A DNA stretch of 64,000 bases from Dyella monticola (GCF_003363155.1 NZ_QRBE01000002.1:329795-393794); one strand, 5' to 3'; counted from the first letter of the stretch, positions 27,151 through 36,496 are shown. Notes: generated from the letters alone by a model not told the origin. Translations and numbers: made by a program.

Positions 27151-29151
27151 ATGAACCGTCATGTACAGCGCCTGTTGGCATTGCTTGCCGGCCTCACCGC
27201 CAGTTTCGCGGTTGCGCAGCAGAGCCTTCCGCCGGCCCCGTTGGGGCCGGCAACGACGGCGCCTCAGCCAGCCGATACCCACAACGTTTCTACGCCCACG
27301 TTAACCCCGCAGGACGTGGGCGCTTTTTTTGATGGCCTGGTGCCTTTTGCATTGCGGCGCACCGATATTGCCGGCGGCGTGATCGTGGTGGTGAAGGATG
27401 GCAATGTGCTGTTCGCCAAAGGCTACGGCTACGCGGATATCGCGCATCGCACGCCGGTGTCGACAGAAGACACGTTGTTCCGTCCCGGATCGACGTCCAA
27501 GCTCTTTACCTGGACGGCCGTGATGCAACTGGTCGAACAGGGCAAGTTGCAACTGGATCGAGACATCAACGACTACCTCGATTTCAAGATTCCGCCTTAT
27601 CAGGGCAAGCCGATCACGCTGCGGAACCTGATGACGCATACGCCGGGCTTCGAGGATACGGCCAGAGACTTGCTGCCAGCGGCGGACACCGACGTTAATC
27701 TGGAGCGTTATCTGAAAACGCACATTCCGGCGCGCATCTTTCCGCCGGGAAAAATTGTCGCCTATTCAAACTATGGCTGCGGTTTGGCCGGCTATATCGT
27801 ACAACGCATTTCGGGCGAACGTTTCGATGAATATATCGCCAGGCACATCTTCCAACCGCTGGACATGGCGCACTCCACCTTTGCGCAGCCATTGCCCGCC
27901 TCGCTGGCGCCACTGATGTCCAAAGCCTACACGCTCGCGTCGGATGGCACGCCGCAGGCATTCGAACTGGTCGACCCGGCACCGGCCGGCGCCATGAGCA
28001 CGTCTGCCATAGACATGGCGCACTTCATGATCGCGCAGCTGCAGGATGGCCGTTATGGCGATACGCACATCCTGGAACCGGCGACCACTGAGCTGATGCA
28101 TAGCCCGCAATACACACCGGCGCCTGGCATCAATGGCTTCGATCTCGGGTTCTATCAGGAAAACCGCAATGGTCTTCGCATCATCGGGCATGGCGGCGAC
28201 ACCGTTTATTTCCATAGCGATCTGCATTTGCTGCTGGATAAGAACATCGGTGTGTTCATGTCGTTCAATAGCGAAGGCAGCAAGGAGGCATGGGGAACGT
28301 TGATGGTGCGCACGGCGATCTTCGACGCGTTCCTCGATCGTTACTTCCCTTACCCGCAAGCAGAGCAACCGACCACCTCCACCGCCAAGGCGGATGCCGC
28401 GCGCGTGGTTGGCTGGTATCAGGCGAGCCGGCGCAACGAAAGCGCCTTGCGCATGCTTTATCTCACCGGACAGGTCAACATCGCCGCGGAGCCGGACGGC
28501 ATCCTGAAAATCTCCATGCTCACCGATTATGCGGGGCAGCCGTTGCGTTGGCGCGAGGTGGGCCCGCTGCAATATCGCGAGATAAATGGGCCGGACAAGC
28601 TTGCCTTCGTTACGAATGCGGATGGCAGCATCGATTATTGGGCGACGGATTACCTGCCAGGCGTGGAAGTCTTCCAGCGCGTACCGGGTTTCAAGAGCCT
28701 GGGTAGCGTGGGTCTATGGCTCGTCCTCGCCCTCGTCGTTGTACTGGTGACGTTGCTGATCTGGCTGATCGGCGGGTGGGTGCGCCGTCACTATCGCACG
28801 TCGCTCGAACTGCCCAGGGCCTTGCATCGCACGCGCCGATGGTCACGTCTAGGCGCGCTGGCATTGCTGGTCGATCTGGTGGGCTGGCTGTTGCTGCTGA
28901 CCGCGGCGGCGGTCGATGAGAACGTGCTGTTGCATGGCTCGGCAACGCCGTGGATGTACGTGCTCTATGTGCTGGGTGTGATTGCGCTGTCCGGCGTGAT
29001 CGCCATCCTCGTACACACCTGGCGCAACTGGCGTCCATCGCAACGCAGCGTGCTGGTGCGCGTAAGCGAAACGCTGCTCGCGCTTGCCGCCATCTATCTG
29101 GCGTGGTTCATCCTGGCCTTTGGCCTGGTCAGCTTCAACGTGCGCTACTGA
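27151..29151 (+). CDS. Beta-lactamase/class C serine hydrolase with C-terminal membrane domain
   Basis: A 666-residue exported protein. A signal peptide (LLALLAGLTASFAVA) precedes a class C beta-lactamase/DD-peptidase domain with S114-T-S-K117 (RPGSTSKLF), YSN in AYSNYGCGL near 206 and the HGGD motif near 349. A small beta domain follows, and then about four membrane helices from residue 520 onward (VGLWLVLALVVVLVTLLIWL and three more). This layout is known for serine hydrolases that cut D-amino-acid peptides. GGAG precedes the ATG. Its place between receptor and epimerase suggests it trims muropeptide-like ligands in the periplasm, which is inference. Confidence 0.88.
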   Translation: MNRHVQRLLALLAGLTASFAVAQQSLPPAPLGPATTAPQPADTHNVSTPTLTPQDVGAFFDGLVPFALRRTDIAGGVIVVVKDGNVLFAKGYGYADIAHRTPVSTEDTLFRPGSTSKLFTWTAVMQLVEQGKLQLDRDINDYLDFKIPPYQGKPITLRNLMTHTPGFEDTARDLLPAADTDVNLERYLKTHIPARIFPPGKIVAYSNYGCGLAGYIVQRISGERFDEYIARHIFQPLDMAHSTFAQPLPASLAPLMSKAYTLASDGTPQAFELVDPAPAGAMSTSAIDMAHFMIAQLQDGRYGDTHILEPATTELMHSPQYTPAPGINGFDLGFYQENRNGLRIIGHGGDTVYFHSDLHLLLDKNIGVFMSFNSEGSKEAWGTLMVRTAIFDAFLDRYFPYPQAEQPTTSTAKADAARVVGWYQASRRNESALRMLYLTGQVNIAAEPDGILKISMLTDYAGQPLRWREVGPLQYREINGPDKLAFVTNADGSIDYWATDYLPGVEVFQRVPGFKSLGSVGLWLVLALVVVLVTLLIWLIGGWVRRHYRTSLELPRALHRTRRWSRLGALALLVDLVGWLLLLTAAAVDENVLLHGSATPWMYVLYVLGVIALSGVIAILVHTWRNWRPSQRSVLVRVSETLLALAAIYLAWFILAFGLVSFNVRY

Positions 29152-29165
29152 TATCGGGAAAGAAC

Positions 29166-30170
29166 ATGACGCTGAAACTGAGCGCACACATCGAAAAGCG
29201 GCCGCTGACTCAACCCTTCCATATCACCGGCTACACCTTTACCGAATCGCAAATGGTGGTGGTGACGCTCGAGGACGGCCAGTGGATAGGCCGCGGTGAA
29301 GGGCTTGGCGTTTACTACAAGCACGACACGCCAGTAACCATGCTCGGTCAGATTGAAGCCTTGCGCGAAACGATCGAACGCGGCGTCACGCGCGAGCAAT
29401 TGCTACGCCTGTTGCCAGCGGGGGGCGCGCGCAATGCCATCGATTGCGCACTCTGGGACCTGGAGGCCAAGCGCCGCGATCAATCGGTGTGGCAATTGGC
29501 CGATATGCCTGCGCCGCAACCGCTACTTACGACCTTTACCTTGAGCGCCGACGAACCATCGGTGATGGCCTCGCAAGCGTGCGAACTGCCGGATGCGCGC
29601 GCCATCAAGCTCAAGCTCACCAATGATGGGCGCAATGCCGAACGCGTGCGCGCAGTGCGGGCCGCGCGTCCCAGTGCGTGGTTGATGGTCGACGCCAATC
29701 AAGGTTTCACGCGCGAAGCCTTGAGGGATGCGCTGCCTGCCTTCGTCGAAGCCGGCGTAGCGGTGGTGGAGCAACCCTTTCCCATCGGATGCGAAAACTG
29801 GCTCGACGGATTGAATGCGCCCATTCCCATCGCCGCGGACGAAAGCGTCCAGGATCACACCGATCTGCACAAGCTGGTCGGGCGCGTGCAAGTGATCAAC
29901 ATCAAACTGGACAAATGCGGTGGACTTACGGAAGCATTGGCCATGGCGCGCGAGGCGCGTCAGCTTGGTTTCCAGCTGATGGTGGGAAACATGGGGGGAA
30001 CGTCTTGGTCGATGGGGCCGGCATTCGTGCTGGGTTCGCTGTGCTCGGTCGTGGACCTGGACGGGCCGCTTTACATGCTTGGTGATCGCACGCCGGCGGT
30101 GAGTTATGCCGATGGACGGATCTGGTGCCCGGATGCGGTGTGGGGCGGTCCGGTCGTGGCGGCTGCGTGA
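29166..30170 (+). CDS. Dipeptide epimerase (L-Ala-D/L-Glu epimerase type, enolase superfamily)
   Basis: A 334-residue enolase-superfamily enzyme. It has the KLKL acid/base lysine region near 147, metal ligands in VDANQGF, VEQPF and AADES, and the second lysine in NIKLDKCGG, then GNMGGTSWSMGPAF. This pattern fits L-Ala-D/L-Glu and related dipeptide epimerases, which convert D,L-peptides from cell walls to all-L forms. ATG 29166 follows GGAAAG and lies 14 bp after the serine hydrolase. The exact dipeptide specificity cannot be read from sequence. Confidence 0.88.
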   Translation: MTLKLSAHIEKRPLTQPFHITGYTFTESQMVVVTLEDGQWIGRGEGLGVYYKHDTPVTMLGQIEALRETIERGVTREQLLRLLPAGGARNAIDCALWDLEAKRRDQSVWQLADMPAPQPLLTTFTLSADEPSVMASQACELPDARAIKLKLTNDGRNAERVRAVRAARPSAWLMVDANQGFTREALRDALPAFVEAGVAVVEQPFPIGCENWLDGLNAPIPIAADESVQDHTDLHKLVGRVQVINIKLDKCGGLTEALAMAREARQLGFQLMVGNMGGTSWSMGPAFVLGSLCSVVDLDGPLYMLGDRTPAVSYADGRIWCPDAVWGGPVVAAA

Positions 30171-30214
30171 TCTGAATCAAGCGCATGCAGCCGCTTCATC
30201 GCCAGCGATTTCTT

Positions 30215-30263
30215 CTTGCCTCCGCGTCATTCCCGCTTTCGCCAGAATGACGCGGAGGCAAGA
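30215..30263. repeat. REP-like palindrome between epimerase and POT transporter genes
   Basis: A perfect inverted repeat: CTTGCCTCCGCGTCATTC at 30215-30232 pairs with its exact complement at 30245-30262 across a 12-base loop, and one more pair extends it. The inner GTCATTC...GAATGAC is the kind of palindrome scattered in xanthomonad intergenic regions. It could slow exonucleases or adjust expression of the transporter. No T-run follows. Confidence 0.8.
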
Positions 30264-30302
30264 TAGGTGGCTGTGGCGAGATTAAATAACCCAGAGGAAG
30301 CG

Positions 30303-31625
30303 ATGTCCAACGTCAACGTCTCGCCGCAAGAACGCAACTGGTTCGGCCATCCACCCGGCCTCACCATCCTGTTCCTCACCGAAATGTGGGAGATGTTCTC
30401 GTTCTTCGGCATGCGCGCGCTGCTGGTCTATTACATGACCAAGCAGTTGGACATCCACCAGCAATTCGCCTCGCTGATCTACGGCGCTTATGCAGCCTTC
30501 GTTTACTTCACACCCGTGTTCGGCGGTGTCGTGGCGGATCGCTGGCTGGGTAAGCGCAACGCGGTGCTCATCGGTGGTGCCACGATGGCGCTCGGACATT
30601 TCATGATGGCGTCCGAAGCGCTGTTCTACCCCGCCCTGGCCACCATCGCGCTGGGTAACGGCCTGTTTCTTCCCAGCCTCGCAAGCCAGATCGAAGGGCT
30701 GTATCGGGAAGGCGATCCGCGCAGCAAGAGCGCATACAACGTCTACTACGTCGGCGTGAATATCGGCGCATTCATTGCACCGCTGATCTGCGGCAGTCTT
30801 GGCGAGGCGTATGGCTGGCATTGGGGCTTCGCCGCAGCCGGCCTCGGCATGCTGACGTCACTGGTGATCTATTTGAGCGGCAGTCGCTATCTGCCGCCAG
30901 AAACCCGACGCACGGCCGCAACAGTACGTACACGTGTAACGCTTGATCAATCCACATGGCGCAGGCTTGCATTTCTGATCGGCATCGCGGCCATCGTGGT
31001 CGTTTTTCGCGGCGCCTACGAACAGGTCGGCAACACCATTGCGCTGTGGGCGGACGCGGGCGTGGATCGCCACGTCGCCGGTAGCTGGAGCATCCCCATG
31101 ACCTGGTTCCAGTCGCTGGATTCGCTGGTGGTATTTACCGCCACGCCTTTCTTGCTGGCGCGCTGGTCGCGTCTGGCCAAGCGCGGCATCGAAACACCAT
31201 GGCTGAAAAAAATGGCTTTCGGCGCGGCCATCGTGGGCATCTCCTACGTACTGCTGGCGCTCGTCGCAGGGTGGGCCCAGGCGCATGGCACACGTGCCCA
31301 TTGGGGCTGGCTGACCGGCTGGTTCGTGTTGATGACGCTCGGCGAGCTGTACATCCTGCCGGTTGGGCTGGGCCTGTTTGGCCGCATGGCGCCGGAGGGA
31401 TTGCGCGCCACCAGCATTGCCATCTGGTTTTTCGCCGGGTTCTTCGGCAACCTGCTTGCAGGCGCACTGGGCACGCTGTGGAGCCCCCTGCCGCACGGAT
31501 GGTTCTTCATGCTGATTGGCGCGGTGGCGGGTGTGGCCGCTACGCTGCTATACGTGGTGGGCCTGCGCATGGGACACGTGGAAAAGAGCGAAAATGCGGG
31601 CCTGGCCACCATGCTTTCCAGATAA
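30303..31625 (+). CDS. POT/PTR-family peptide transporter
   Basis: A 440-residue MFS protein with about 12 membrane helices of the proton-coupled oligopeptide transporter family. Helix 1 has TEMWEMFSFFGMRALLVYYM, the family's ExxERFxYYG region, but the arginine is methionine. GGVVADRWLGKRNAVLIGG follows between helices 2 and 3. It would import di- and tripeptides with protons. GAGGA precedes ATG 30303. It fits between the dipeptide epimerase and the regulator as the inner-membrane step of the pathway. Confidence 0.9.
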   Translation: MSNVNVSPQERNWFGHPPGLTILFLTEMWEMFSFFGMRALLVYYMTKQLDIHQQFASLIYGAYAAFVYFTPVFGGVVADRWLGKRNAVLIGGATMALGHFMMASEALFYPALATIALGNGLFLPSLASQIEGLYREGDPRSKSAYNVYYVGVNIGAFIAPLICGSLGEAYGWHWGFAAAGLGMLTSLVIYLSGSRYLPPETRRTAATVRTRVTLDQSTWRRLAFLIGIAAIVVVFRGAYEQVGNTIALWADAGVDRHVAGSWSIPMTWFQSLDSLVVFTATPFLLARWSRLAKRGIETPWLKKMAFGAAIVGISYVLLALVAGWAQAHGTRAHWGWLTGWFVLMTLGELYILPVGLGLFGRMAPEGLRATSIAIWFFAGFFGNLLAGALGTLWSPLPHGWFFMLIGAVAGVAATLLYVVGLRMGHVEKSENAGLATMLSR

Positions 31626-31632
31626 GCCGACG

Positions 31633-32562
31633 ATGATGACCAAGGATCTGCAACAAAAGCTCAAGGATCACTGGGACGAACTCACCGCGTCCGAGCAAAA
31701 GATTGCCACGCATTTGTTGCACAACTTCCGCGATCTGCCGTTCGAAACGGCGGCATCGCTAAGCAAGCGTGTCGGCGTAAGCCCCATGACAGTGGGGCGC
31801 TTCCTGCGCACGCTCGGTTACGACGGCCTCAACGAGCTGAAAGAAGAATTGCGCGGCGACGGTACGTGGCGCCATCTCTACAAGGAACCGGAGCAACCCA
31901 AAGACACCGACGCCTTCGCCGCGCACTTACAGTCGGAAATCCGCGCGCTGACCGATGTGCATGCGCTGATCGGCACCAAGGAATGGAAATCAGTGGTGAA
32001 GCTGCTGGTAACAGCAGACCGCGTATCGGTAGCCAGCTTTCAGCACGCCACGTTTCTCGGCCAGGCGCTGGCCAAGACACTGGAGTGGCTCAGGCCGCGC
32101 GTGTCGTTCAACGGTGGCAGCGACGGCGCCTATGTGGACATGCTGCTGGACTCCACGCCCAACAGCTGCGTGGTGCTGATCGACATGCGCCGCTACTTCA
32201 AGCAGTTTCGCGCATTGGCCGAAGAAGTCGCCGCACGCGGTATTCCACTGGTATTGATCACCGATACCGATTGCTACTGGGCGCGCGAACTCACGCCACA
32301 CGTGCTGATGATCCAGGCCAGTTGGGTTTGGCACAGCTACAGCGCCTACATGACGCTTTTCAGCTTGCTGGCCACCTCGGTCGTGCAGGAAACCGGCGAC
32401 GTGATGGGCCGTGTGGGCGACATCAATCAATTGCGCCAGCAGCTCGTCGGGTATCTGGGGGCCACGCCATCCAGGCCACGCGAACCTGCGACCGGTACTG
32501 GCAAAAGGGCGCAGGCCGGCCGCTCCAAAACGTCCCCCGGCACGCCGAAGAAATCGGGCTGA
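31633..32562 (+). CDS. RpiR/MurR-family transcriptional regulator
   Basis: A 309-residue regulator with an N-terminal HTH_6 domain (LSKRVGVSPMTVGRFLRTLG) and a C-terminal SIS sugar/phosphosugar-binding domain (about 120-260: VSVASFQHATFLGQALAKTL, VVLIDMRRYFKQFRALAEEV). RpiR proteins respond to phosphosugars; MurR controls MurNAc-6-P use. The gene starts 7 bp after the transporter. It probably controls this muropeptide-like operon. The C-terminal 40 residues are basic and disordered. ATG codons at 31633 and 31636 are both possible. Confidence 0.9.
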   Translation: MMTKDLQQKLKDHWDELTASEQKIATHLLHNFRDLPFETAASLSKRVGVSPMTVGRFLRTLGYDGLNELKEELRGDGTWRHLYKEPEQPKDTDAFAAHLQSEIRALTDVHALIGTKEWKSVVKLLVTADRVSVASFQHATFLGQALAKTLEWLRPRVSFNGGSDGAYVDMLLDSTPNSCVVLIDMRRYFKQFRALAEEVAARGIPLVLITDTDCYWARELTPHVLMIQASWVWHSYSAYMTLFSLLATSVVQETGDVMGRVGDINQLRQQLVGYLGATPSRPREPATGTGKRAQAGRSKTSPGTPKKSG

Positions 32563-32570
32563 GCATGAGA

Positions 32571-32599
32571 ACGGGCGGCGCTGATCCAACGCCACCCGT
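32571..32599. terminator. Hairpin between convergent regulator and peroxiredoxin genes
   Basis: ACGGGCGGCG at 32571-32580 pairs with CGCCACCCGT at 32590-32599 with one mismatch (a G-T wobble on the minus strand). No T-run follows on either strand, so it may act only weakly or with Rho. Confidence 0.35.
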
Positions 32600-32616
32600 G
32601 TTGCCATGCTTATCGC

Positions 32617-33231
32617 TTAAGGCGCGTTGCCTGCTTGCAGGTGCTGCACGATATCCAGCGACTTCTGCACGTGATCTTGCGGATGCAGATGATCGGTAGC
32701 GGAGGACAGCGTCGCCACGATCTTGCCGTCGCGACCGATAACGAAGGTGGTGCGTTCGATGAAGTTGTGATCGATCGCAACGCCACGCACGTCGGTCAGG
32801 CCAGGCTGCCCGGCCTGCACCTTCAACTCGTACGACGCGGCGATTTTGCCGCTGGCGTCTGACGCCACCGGGAACTTGCCAGCGCAATACTTCGGATCGG
32901 ATGAAAACGCATTGAGTCGCTTCAAGCTGTCGGCCGATACGCCGATGATGGTGGCGCCGGCGGCATCAAACTTTGCTTTCTCGGTCGCGAAGGTATGTGC
33001 TTCGATATCACAGCCGCCTGTATAGGCCGACGGATAGAAATAAACCACCACCGGGCCTTTCTTTAGCGCGTGCTTGAGGGAAAAGGTGAACGCCTTGCCC
33101 GCCAGGCTGGCCTGCGCCGTGAAATCCGGTGCCACCGCGCCGGGCGCCAGTGCGGCCAGCGCCGGCACTGCGAGAGACAAACCCATGACGGCCACGCCGG
33201 CTGCCAACGACCGTGCCAGATACTTCTTCAT
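32617..33231 (-). CDS. Periplasmic peroxiredoxin (AhpC/TSA, PrxQ-like)
   Basis: A 204-residue exported thiol peroxidase. A signal peptide (AAGVAVMGLSLAVPALA) is followed by the thioredoxin-fold core: VVVYFYPSAYTGGCDIEA with the peroxidatic cysteine, ATIIGVSADSLKRL, and FVIGRDGKIV. A second cysteine in DPKYCAGKF may be the resolving one. It would reduce hydroperoxides in the periplasm, with electrons from a thioredoxin-like partner. It is convergent with the RpiR gene. Confidence 0.9.
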   Translation of the reverse strand: MKKYLARSLAAGVAVMGLSLAVPALAALAPGAVAPDFTAQASLAGKAFTFSLKHALKKGPVVVYFYPSAYTGGCDIEAHTFATEKAKFDAAGATIIGVSADSLKRLNAFSSDPKYCAGKFPVASDASGKIAASYELKVQAGQPGLTDVRGVAIDHNFIERTTFVIGRDGKIVATLSSATDHLHPQDHVQKSLDIVQHLQAGNAP

Positions 33232-33759
33232 GCCTGCATTCCTCTTTGGAAAAAGTCGGGTGAAGCGTAGACGCGGAGCCGACGCCGTTGCGTCGCCGGC
33301 TCTCGATCAAAACCGCCAAGTGGTGTGTGCCTTATTTTCGCTGGCCGGTTTCACGGGGTTACGTCAAGGGGCTGGACGATTCTGCCCTTCCTCTAAGCAA
33401 CCACCCATCGCATCGCATTTTACATTAAAAATATACGTTAACTATTTGAAATTCGTTGTTATATTTTTTAAAACCAATCAAACCATCCCTGACACCACGC
33501 TGCTCACACATATATATGTGTAGACCCCGCTCGAACGTCATCAGCGGATGTCGGCACCGGAACGATCGCCTGATCTGGGACTACCCGCATGACACTAGCC
33601 AAGGCAAGCAAATGGATCTTGCCGAGGTCATGGAACCCACGAACGAAGGCTTGATCCAGAAACCCGACCTCTAGTGGGACTGGTCCGGCTTTCGCGTGCT
33701 CCAGCAGAACGCGTATCAGCGCCAGGTGCCCCCGCACATTCACCGGCACAAAGGGCGGC
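33232..33759. other. Intergenic region, AT-rich, no convincing gene
   Basis: The stretch 33410-33530 is strikingly AT-rich for this genome and contains the 16-bp perfect palindrome ACACATATATATGTGT at 33506-33521. Short frames exist on both strands, but none has a good ribosome site or a recognisable product. It may hold the peroxiredoxin promoter and an operator, or be a scar of older inserted DNA. Confidence 0.5.
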
Positions 33760-33972
33760 CTACGGTTCGGGTTCGTAGCGATGATTCTTCACCCTCGACG
33801 GGTCGACCTCCAGCGGCCGCGAAAAATCGGCAACCAGCGACCCATCGGGATTGAAATGCTCCCGCTCGATCGCTTCCCAGGTGACCCATACACAATCTGT
33901 GCCTGATTCCCGTGCATGCGAACGGTGCTTGCACGGATAAACCGTCGTGGTGGGTTTGATGCGTATAGGCAT
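33760..33972 (-). CDS. Small hypothetical protein
   Basis: A 70-residue protein with no family I recognise. It reads MPIRIKPTTTVYPCKHRSHA and later CVWVTWEAIEREHFNPDGSL, with a KNHRYEPEP tail. It has no signal peptide or membrane helix. GGGAG stands about 6 bases before the ATG, and composition is protein-like, which is why I keep it. An 86-residue frame overlapping it on the same strand lacks such support. Confidence 0.5.
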   Translation of the reverse strand: MPIRIKPTTTVYPCKHRSHARESGTDCVWVTWEAIEREHFNPDGSLVADFSRPLEVDPSRVKNHRYEPEP

Positions 33973-34257
33973 AAACGCTCCCGTTGCGAGAAGCTTTCAT
34001 GGAACCGCTACGTTACTGCGTTGCGGCTCACGGGCGCTACTGCCGATGGCGATGGGTGTGATCGTGGGTTATTTCTTTCGATAGCACCTGCTGCGAAGTA
34101 TCAAATATCAACGCCATGTGACGGATTTGCCCGGTTATTCCAATCGCGTGCAATTTCGTTATAGTTTGTCGCTATAGGCACTGCTGCCCGGGGGAAGGGA
34201 CTTCTCGAACCCGCTACATGCTGGTTCCGGACAGTCATGCGTAACAGGGGATCGGAC

Positions 34258-34785
34258 ATGTCCACGAATACCGGCCGGCCACATCCGCAGGAGGCCGCCA
34301 CATCTCGCGCGGGGCCGCAGGGTACGCAGGTGCTATCTGCTGCGGAAATCCAAAAACTGGCCCTCGGCAACCTGCTCGAGCAGGACCATGGCGCGTCCAC
34401 GCACGAACCCTTGCTGGAGGGCGTGCGCGGCATGCACAAAGGCCAGCGTCATCGCCTGCACCAAGGGCGGCAGACCATCGGGCGTCGCGGCGACAATCAC
34501 ATCGTGATCGACGACCCCAGCGTGTCGGCCACTCACGCCTGGATCATCAATCAGCATGGGCATTACGTGCTGATGAATACGCTGTCGACCAACGGGACCT
34601 TCGTGAACGACAAGCGCATCCATGAAACCGTGCTCGCGCACGGCGACAAAGTGCGCTTCGGCCAAGCCGAGTTCACGTTTCTGACGCGTGAGCCGGAGCG
34701 AACCGCATGGCGTCGTTACGCGTATGCCGTGACGGCATTGCTGGTACTGCTGGTGCTTGCCAGCTTGGCGTGGTGGCTGTACTGA
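34258..34785 (+). CDS. FHA-domain protein with C-terminal membrane anchor
   Basis: About 175 residues. A forkhead-associated domain at about 65-140 has IGRRGDNHIVIDDPSVSATHAW and NTLSTNGTFVNDKRI, the phosphothreonine-binding loops. A single membrane helix closes the protein (AVTALLVLLVLASLAWWLY). ATG 34258 follows AGGGG at good spacing; ATG 34237 is possible. It lies 10 bp upstream of a Ser/Thr kinase gene, so it is a likely binder or substrate of that kinase at the inner membrane. Confidence 0.88.
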   Translation: MSTNTGRPHPQEAATSRAGPQGTQVLSAAEIQKLALGNLLEQDHGASTHEPLLEGVRGMHKGQRHRLHQGRQTIGRRGDNHIVIDDPSVSATHAWIINQHGHYVLMNTLSTNGTFVNDKRIHETVLAHGDKVRFGQAEFTFLTREPERTAWRRYAYAVTALLVLLVLASLAWWLY

Positions 34786-34795
34786 CGTTGCGCAC

Positions 34796-36487
34796 ATGAA
34801 CCGGGCAACGCCGACGAGGATTGGACGTTACCGCATCGATGGCATTCTCGGTGAGGGTGCCATGTCGATCATCTATGCCGGGTTCGATCCGGAAATACAG
34901 CGGCAGGTCGCCATCAAATGCCTGCATGAAAGCGTTGTCGACGACGTCGGTTATCGCCAACGCTTTCTGGTGGAAGCGCGCGCGGCCGGACACCTGACCC
35001 ATCCGCACATCGTCACGATCTTCGAGACCGGCGAAACAGACGACGGCCGTCCCTATATTGCGATGGAGCGGCTGCCCGGCGAAACCCTCGCCGCTTATGT
35101 TGCAACCTACGGGCCGCCTCCAGCCTCCGCGGTGATTGAATTGGCCAGCCAACTTGCCGGTGCGCTGCATTACGCGCACGCGCAAGGTGTGATCCATCAC
35201 GACATCAAGCCCGACAACATCATGCTGGTCGATGGCTTGCGGCACGCGAAGATCGCCGATTTCGGCATCGCCGAACGGGGGGCGAAACGCTCTCGCTCAT
35301 CCGCGCAGGACATGATCGGCGGCACGCCGAACTATATGTCGCCCGAACGCCTACAAGGCCAGCCGGCCGATGCGCGCAGCGATTTGTTCTCGCTCGGCGT
35401 GGTGTTGTTCTGGCTGGTGGCCGGACGCCTGCCATGGACTTATTCGGGTGATCTTGCGCGACTCATGCGGCAACGCAAGCGCCTGCCCGAGCCGCCCATC
35501 AAGCCGCACGACCCTGCCACGCCGCCGGTATTGATCGACATCATCCGCACGATGCTGGCGGCCTCGGTCGAGTCGCGTTATCAATCGGGTGATGAAATTG
35601 TCGAAGACCTGCGCCTGGCTCGCCGCAGTTACGAGCGATCGCGTGAAGAACTTCCCCACCCTCGCCTGCAATCGCTGGGCATACGCTGGGCCAGCGTGCT
35701 GGGGGCCGCCGTCGTCATCGTATTGTTGTCCGGCATGCTCGCCATCTACATGAAACAGCGCGTGGCGGTGACAGGCCTGGCGCTGGATTTTGGTAGCACG
35801 CTGGGGCAAATCATCGCCAGGGATGCGGCCGAAAACATAGTGATGGGCGATCACGCGGCCACGCGCGCGTTGGTTGAGGACATGGCGCGCAATCAGCAGA
35901 TCGACTACCTGGCGATTGCCGATCGCGATGGAAAAATCATCGCCAGCACGCAACCTGGTGAAGAGGATCAACCGCTGCCCGCACCCTCAGGCAGCGCGCC
36001 GGATGTACTGGCCAACGACGTTACCAGCTACCGCCTTCGCATGGGCAGCATGCATGGCGCGCAAAACACGCGCATCTTCGATGTGCCGATCCGCTATCAA
36101 ACCAAAACCGTAGGCGCCTTGCGCCTTGGCGTAAGCGAAGCGCCGTTGCAGGCGGCGCAAGATACCGCCCTGTGGGTGCTTGGCCTTGTGCTGCTCACCA
36201 CACTGGCAGCCGTGCTTTTGACCGCCTACTGGCTGTTCAGGCGATTGCGCGGTGCCCTCGATCTTCTGGTGGCCGCACTACTGCGTATCGCACGCGGCGA
36301 TCATTACCACCGCATCCGTCTGGTTCGTCATGATGAGCTCGGCCGCTTGTTCGCTGCATTCAACCTGATGGGCGAAGCACTGACGGCGCATGGCGAAGGC
36401 GCACCCGAGAATCCCGTTGCACCCCTTGAACGTGACGCATCGATGGAGCGCACGGAACTGATCCCCGTACCGCGCTCGGACACCTGA
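34796..36487 (+). CDS. Membrane Ser/Thr protein kinase with periplasmic sensor and HAMP domain
   Basis: A 563-residue protein. The N-terminal PknB-like kinase domain has the glycine loop ILGEGAMSIIYAG, ATP lysine K41 (VAIKCL), catalytic loop IHHDIKPDN (H134-H135-D136, histidine replacing arginine of HRD), and DFG at 155-157. A helix at about 297-318 leads to a sensor-like domain of about 130 residues (FGSTLGQIIARDAAENIVMG, QIDYLAIADRDGKIIAST), then a second helix and a HAMP-like segment (ARGDHYHRIRLVRHDELG). The C-terminal tail is threonine/glutamate-bearing. A kinase preceding two helices and HAMP is unusual. It is coupled to the FHA gene and convergent with a LysM lipoprotein gene. Confidence 0.9.
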   Translation: MNRATPTRIGRYRIDGILGEGAMSIIYAGFDPEIQRQVAIKCLHESVVDDVGYRQRFLVEARAAGHLTHPHIVTIFETGETDDGRPYIAMERLPGETLAAYVATYGPPPASAVIELASQLAGALHYAHAQGVIHHDIKPDNIMLVDGLRHAKIADFGIAERGAKRSRSSAQDMIGGTPNYMSPERLQGQPADARSDLFSLGVVLFWLVAGRLPWTYSGDLARLMRQRKRLPEPPIKPHDPATPPVLIDIIRTMLAASVESRYQSGDEIVEDLRLARRSYERSREELPHPRLQSLGIRWASVLGAAVVIVLLSGMLAIYMKQRVAVTGLALDFGSTLGQIIARDAAENIVMGDHAATRALVEDMARNQQIDYLAIADRDGKIIASTQPGEEDQPLPAPSGSAPDVLANDVTSYRLRMGSMHGAQNTRIFDVPIRYQTKTVGALRLGVSEAPLQAAQDTALWVLGLVLLTTLAAVLLTAYWLFRRLRGALDLLVAALLRIARGDHYHRIRLVRHDELGRLFAAFNLMGEALTAHGEGAPENPVAPLERDASMERTELIPVPRSDT

Positions 36488-36496
36488 CAACCCCGC

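Noticed and set aside
33456-33749. Short ORFs on both strands next to the AT-rich island, possibly a transposase remnant
   Set aside because: No transposase motif, terminal repeat or ribosome site was visible; evidence is too thin for a gene or pseudogene call.
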